Below, in pieces: positions 61,266-64,000 of a DNA stretch of 64,000 nt (positions within the stretch are counted from its first letter, which is position 1; each line of letters opens with the position of its first letter). The notes beneath the pieces are model-generated. The model searched no databases. It saw nothing but the letters and a program-made list of their open reading frames with translations, and was not told the DNA's origin. The position numbers and the translations under genes were made by a program. Origin of the DNA: Achromobacter xylosoxidans A8 (lineage in GTDB: Bacteria; Pseudomonadota; Gammaproteobacteria; Burkholderiales; Burkholderiaceae_B); the NCBI RefSeq assembly GCF_000165835.1, contig NC_014640.1, forward strand, positions 5,580,001 through 5,644,000, given 5' to 3'.

Positions 61266-62351
61266 TCAGGCGACGAAGTCCACCGCCGCCGGATAGCCTT
61301 CCAGCGCGCGCGCCGAGAGAATGGCGCGCTGCACCGCGATCGCCATGGCCTCGGCCGCCATCACGCCCAACAGCATCACGTTGCCCGGCTTGCCGGACGT
61401 GCCGGTGCCCAGCGCAAAGATGGTGTCGCCGTCCAGCATGGTGTGGATGGGATTGATGGTGCGGGCCAGGCCGTCATGCGCCATGCCGGCGATCTTCTGT
61501 GCCTGCGCCTTGGTCAGCTTGGCGTCCGTCGCGACCAGGCCGATGGTGGTGGCGGTGCCCGGCCGCATGGACTTGGGCAGGTCGCCCGCGAGGATGGCGG
61601 CTCGGGTATCCAGCAGCATCTTGCCGTCAGAGGTGCGCGCGCCGGCCAGGATGCGTCCGGTAGCCGGGTCCACCACGTCGCCCACCGCATTGACCGCGAC
61701 GATGGCGCCCACGGTCACGCCCGCCACGGTCAGCGAGGCGCTGCCGATGCCGCCCTTCATGGCGCGCTTGGGGCCGTACAGCTTACCCACCGTCGCTCCG
61801 GCTCCGGCGCCCACGTTGCCCTCCTGCGGCGCGGCGTCGGTGGCCGACTTGCAGGCCTGGTAGCCCGCGGCCGCGTCCGGCCGGATCGAGGCGTCGCCCA
61901 CCCCCAGGTCGAACAGGATGGCCGAGGGCACGATGGGCACATGCGCCACGCCCACGTCGAAGCCGATCTTCTTTTCTTCCAGATAGCGCATGACGCCCGA
62001 GGCCGCGTCCAGGCCAAAGGCGCTGCCGCCGGACAGCACCACCGCGTGCACTTTTTCGACCATGTTCACGGGATTGAGCAGGTCGGTTTCCCGTGTGCCG
62101 GGCGCCGCGCCGCGCACGTCGACCCCGGCGGTCGCGCCAGCCTCGGCGATGATGACGGTACAGCCCGTCGGGCGACGCGTGTCGGTGTAGTGCCCCACCC
62201 GCAGCCCCGCCACTTGCGTGATGCTGCCGCTGCCCGGCATCAGCCGCGTACCGTCCGCGGCCTGGGCGGGCATTGCGCTTGCCGCCGCCGCGCCTGCGGC
62301 CGCCATCATGAAAGCCCGCCTGTTCCATTGCTGTTCCACACCGCTCTCCAT
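61266..62351 (-). CDS. P1 family peptidase (DmpA-type, S58)
   Basis: 361 residues. The N-terminus has a Tat-like signal (NRRAFMMAAAG, cleavage near AQAADG, about 32). The body matches self-cleaving DmpA/BapA aminopeptidases: GLRVGHYTDTRRPTGCTV, LSGGSAFGLDAASGVMRYLEE, EGNVGAGAGATVGKL. TATTIGLVATDA probably marks the new N-terminus of the beta chain, with a Thr nucleophile after internal cleavage. It acts on L-aminopeptide, beta-peptide or D-amide substrates, probably in the periplasm. Confidence 0.9.
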   Translation of the reverse strand: MESGVEQQWNRRAFMMAAAGAAAASAMPAQAADGTRLMPGSGSITQVAGLRVGHYTDTRRPTGCTVIIAEAGATAGVDVRGAAPGTRETDLLNPVNMVEKVHAVVLSGGSAFGLDAASGVMRYLEEKKIGFDVGVAHVPIVPSAILFDLGVGDASIRPDAAAGYQACKSATDAAPQEGNVGAGAGATVGKLYGPKRAMKGGIGSASLTVAGVTVGAIVAVNAVGDVVDPATGRILAGARTSDGKMLLDTRAAILAGDLPKSMRPGTATTIGLVATDAKLTKAQAQKIAGMAHDGLARTINPIHTMLDGDTIFALGTGTSGKPGNVMLLGVMAAEAMAIAVQRAILSARALEGYPAAVDFVA

Positions 62352-62545
62352 CGAAGTCCTGCCTGGATGAACCCCGGTCGCCGGGCGCCGGGGCATGGGT
62401 ATCGCCATATGACTTGCAGCTATATTTTTACTATTCCTTATGCTTTGTGGAAAAATAGACGCGTTGTTAGAGTGCGGCTACGCCGGAGGGCATTGCAGGC
62501 ACGGATGCTCTCCACCGAGATATCTGCCATCCGTGGAGCACCGCC

Positions 62546-63328
62546 ATGAAACTCTTCCGTACGCTGTTCGTCGCCGGCCTGGTCCAGGTCGCCGCCTTGT
62601 CCGCGGCCCACGCCCAATCCGGACTGGACCAGATCAAATCCGCCGGCGTTTTCAAGATCGGCACCGAAGGCACCTACGCCCCCTTCACTTTCCACGACGC
62701 ATCCGGGCAGCTTACCGGGTTTGACGTGGACATCGGCCGCGCCATCGCCGAACGCCTGGGCGTCAAGGCGCAATTCGTCGAAGGCAAGTGGGACGGCCTG
62801 ATCGCCGGCCTGGACGCCAAGCGCTACGACGCGGTGATCAACCAGGTCGGCATCACCGACGCGCGCCGCGCCAAATACGATTTTTCCGATCCCTACATCT
62901 CGTCGGCCGCGGTGCTGATCGTGCGCGACGACAACACCAGCATCAAGTCCTTCGACGACCTGAAGGGCAAGAAGTCCGCCAACACGCTGACCAGCAACTT
63001 CGGCAAGCTGGCGCAACAGCACGGCGCGGAAGTGATCGCGGTGCAGGGCTTCAATGAAGCCATCGACCTGCTGACCTCGGGCCGGGTCGAGGCCACGGTG
63101 AACGACAACCTGTCGTTCCTGGACTTCAAGAAGCAGAAGCCCAATGCCAAGGTAAAGATCGCCGCCACCGACAAGACCGCCGAATTCAGCAATTCGGGCG
63201 TGCTGATCCGCAAGGGCAACCCCGAGCTGCAGGCCGCCATCAACAAGGCGCTGGCCGACATCAAGGCGGACGGCACCTACAAGACCATCTCGGTCAAGTA
63301 CTTCGGCACGGACCTGTCGGCGCAATAA
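62546..63328 (+). CDS. Amino acid ABC transporter substrate-binding protein, cystine-type
   Basis: 260 residues. A Sec signal ends at SAAHAQSG (about 23). FKIGTEGTYAPFTFHDASGQLTGFDVDIGRAIAERLG is the bac_3 family opening, with NQVGITDARRAKYDFSDPYI and YFGTDLS at the end, closest in pattern to FliY/TcyA cystine receptors. A matching permease follows after 15 bases. The 194 bases upstream are AT-rich near 62420-62460 and probably carry promoters for this gene and for the divergent peptidase. Confidence 0.93.
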   Translation: MKLFRTLFVAGLVQVAALSAAHAQSGLDQIKSAGVFKIGTEGTYAPFTFHDASGQLTGFDVDIGRAIAERLGVKAQFVEGKWDGLIAGLDAKRYDAVINQVGITDARRAKYDFSDPYISSAAVLIVRDDNTSIKSFDDLKGKKSANTLTSNFGKLAQQHGAEVIAVQGFNEAIDLLTSGRVEATVNDNLSFLDFKKQKPNAKVKIAATDKTAEFSNSGVLIRKGNPELQAAINKALADIKADGTYKTISVKYFGTDLSAQ

Positions 63329-63343
63329 GCGAGCGGAGCGCAC

Positions 63344-64000
63344 ATGACGCTACCCCCCTGGCTGCAATCCGTCCTGCCCGACTGGCTGCTGGCGCAACTC
63401 GGCAACTGGGCGGTGCCGGCCTGGGTGCAGCTGATGCTGGACTCGTTCTGGCCGCTGCTGCACGCGGGGCTGATGTTCACGGTCCCGCTGACGTTGATGT
63501 CGTTCGCGCTGGGCCTGGCGCTGGCCTTCGTGGTGGCGCTGATCCGCCTGTTCGGCCCCGCGCCGCTGGTGGCCCTGGTGCGCTTCTACGTCTGGCTGAT
63601 CCGCGGCACGCCGTTGCTGGTGCAGCTGTTCGTGATCTTCTACGGCCTGCCCAGCGTCGGCATCGTGCTGGACCCGCTGCCCGCCGCGCTGATCGGCTTC
63701 ACCCTCAACGTCGGCGCGTACAACTCGGAAGTGATACGCGGCGCCATCGAGTCCATCACCAAGGGCCAGTGGGAAGCGGCCTATTCGCTGAGCATGACGC
63801 GGGCGCAGGCGCTGCGCCGGACCATCCTGCCGCAGGCGGCGCGGGTGGCGGTGCCGCCCCTGTCCAACTCCTTCATCGCGCTGGTCAAGGACACCTCGCT
63901 GGCGGCGGTGCTGACCGTGCCCGAGATCTTCCAGGCCGCGCAGCGCATCGCCGCCGTCACCTATGAACCGCTGATCCTGTACACCGAGGCGGCGCTGATC
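63344..64000 (+). CDS. Amino acid ABC transporter permease, cystine-type (partial, cut by window end)
   Basis: ATG at 63344 opens a frame with no stop to the window end (219 codons). Membrane segments include LMFTVPLTLMSFALGLALAF and RFYVWLIRGTPLLVQLFVIFYGL. The EAA loop reads EAAYSLSMTRAQALRRTILPQA (about 143-164), where it docks with the ATPase, followed by NSFIALVKDTSLAAVLTVPEIF. This is the HisMQ/TcyB type. The ATPase gene is expected just beyond the window. Confidence 0.93.
   Translation, partial: MTLPPWLQSVLPDWLLAQLGNWAVPAWVQLMLDSFWPLLHAGLMFTVPLTLMSFALGLALAFVVALIRLFGPAPLVALVRFYVWLIRGTPLLVQLFVIFYGLPSVGIVLDPLPAALIGFTLNVGAYNSEVIRGAIESITKGQWEAAYSLSMTRAQALRRTILPQAARVAVPPLSNSFIALVKDTSLAAVLTVPEIFQAAQRIAAVTYEPLILYTEAALI

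Overview
The window is high-GC, densely packed DNA from a beta-proteobacterium, most probably of the Alcaligenaceae (Achromobacter/Bordetella group). The basis is a complete haem-uptake locus in the hurI-hurR-bhuRSTUV order described for Bordetella, a Bug-type solute receptor, codon use strongly biased to G/C in the third position, and many ABC-type and CoA-dependent catabolic genes. I saw no tRNA, rRNA, insertion sequence, phage gene or CRISPR array; it reads as ordinary chromosome.

Layout. 0-3.9 kb: the tail of a probable sugar-dehydrogenase gene, a short-chain dehydrogenase-like gene, and a DUF1800/DUF1501 pair. 3.9-18.7 kb: the most unusual locus. A GntR/HutC regulator sits beside a 16-bp palindrome. 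To its left on the minus strand lie an unrecognised two-domain protein and an acyl-CoA synthetase. To its right on the plus strand lie a branched-chain-type ABC importer, two tandem ferritin-like diiron proteins (the second lacking several metal ligands), an arylformamidase-like hydrolase, a RidA protein, an SDR, an acyl-CoA dehydrogenase and an ACAD10/11-type phosphotransferase. Together they look like an uptake-and-degradation system for an unidentified, possibly nitrogen-containing, compound.

18.9-21.2 kb: a GNAT acetyltransferase, then a small secreted COG4315 protein with an ECF sigma factor and its membrane anti-sigma factor behind a recognisable ECF promoter. 21.2-33.4 kb: a urea-nitrogen locus, with allophanate hydrolase, urea carboxylase and a GntR regulator on the minus strand and the UrtABCDE urea transporter on the plus strand. 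The 369-bp gap between the two operons contains two divergent sigma-54 promoters, an NtrC-like site midway, and a palindrome just downstream of one promoter.

33.5-37.8 kb: DUF2946, a TonB receptor and a PepSY membrane protein, probably metal uptake. 37.9-45.5 kb: ArsC, a PAP2 phosphatase, a Bug receptor with tartrate/malate dehydrogenase, a DUF3829 lipoprotein, a divergent alkylation-repair pair (Ogt and an Ada/AlkA fusion) around a 15-bp inverted repeat, and a LysR regulator. 45.6-54.1 kb: YajQ and the haem locus, preceded by a Fur-like site. 54.2-64 kb: a CopD-like membrane protein, a secreted protein with the two HxT motifs of 2H phosphoesterases, a WYL regulator with a VOC protein, an amino-acid permease with kynureninase and a divergent Lrp/AsnC regulator, a haemolysin-III-like protein, a P1 (DmpA-type) peptidase, and a cystine-type amino-acid ABC importer cut by the window end.

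The only stretch over 300 bases without a gene is the urea regulatory region (27465-27833). All functions are inferred from reading motifs and gene order; no database search was run.
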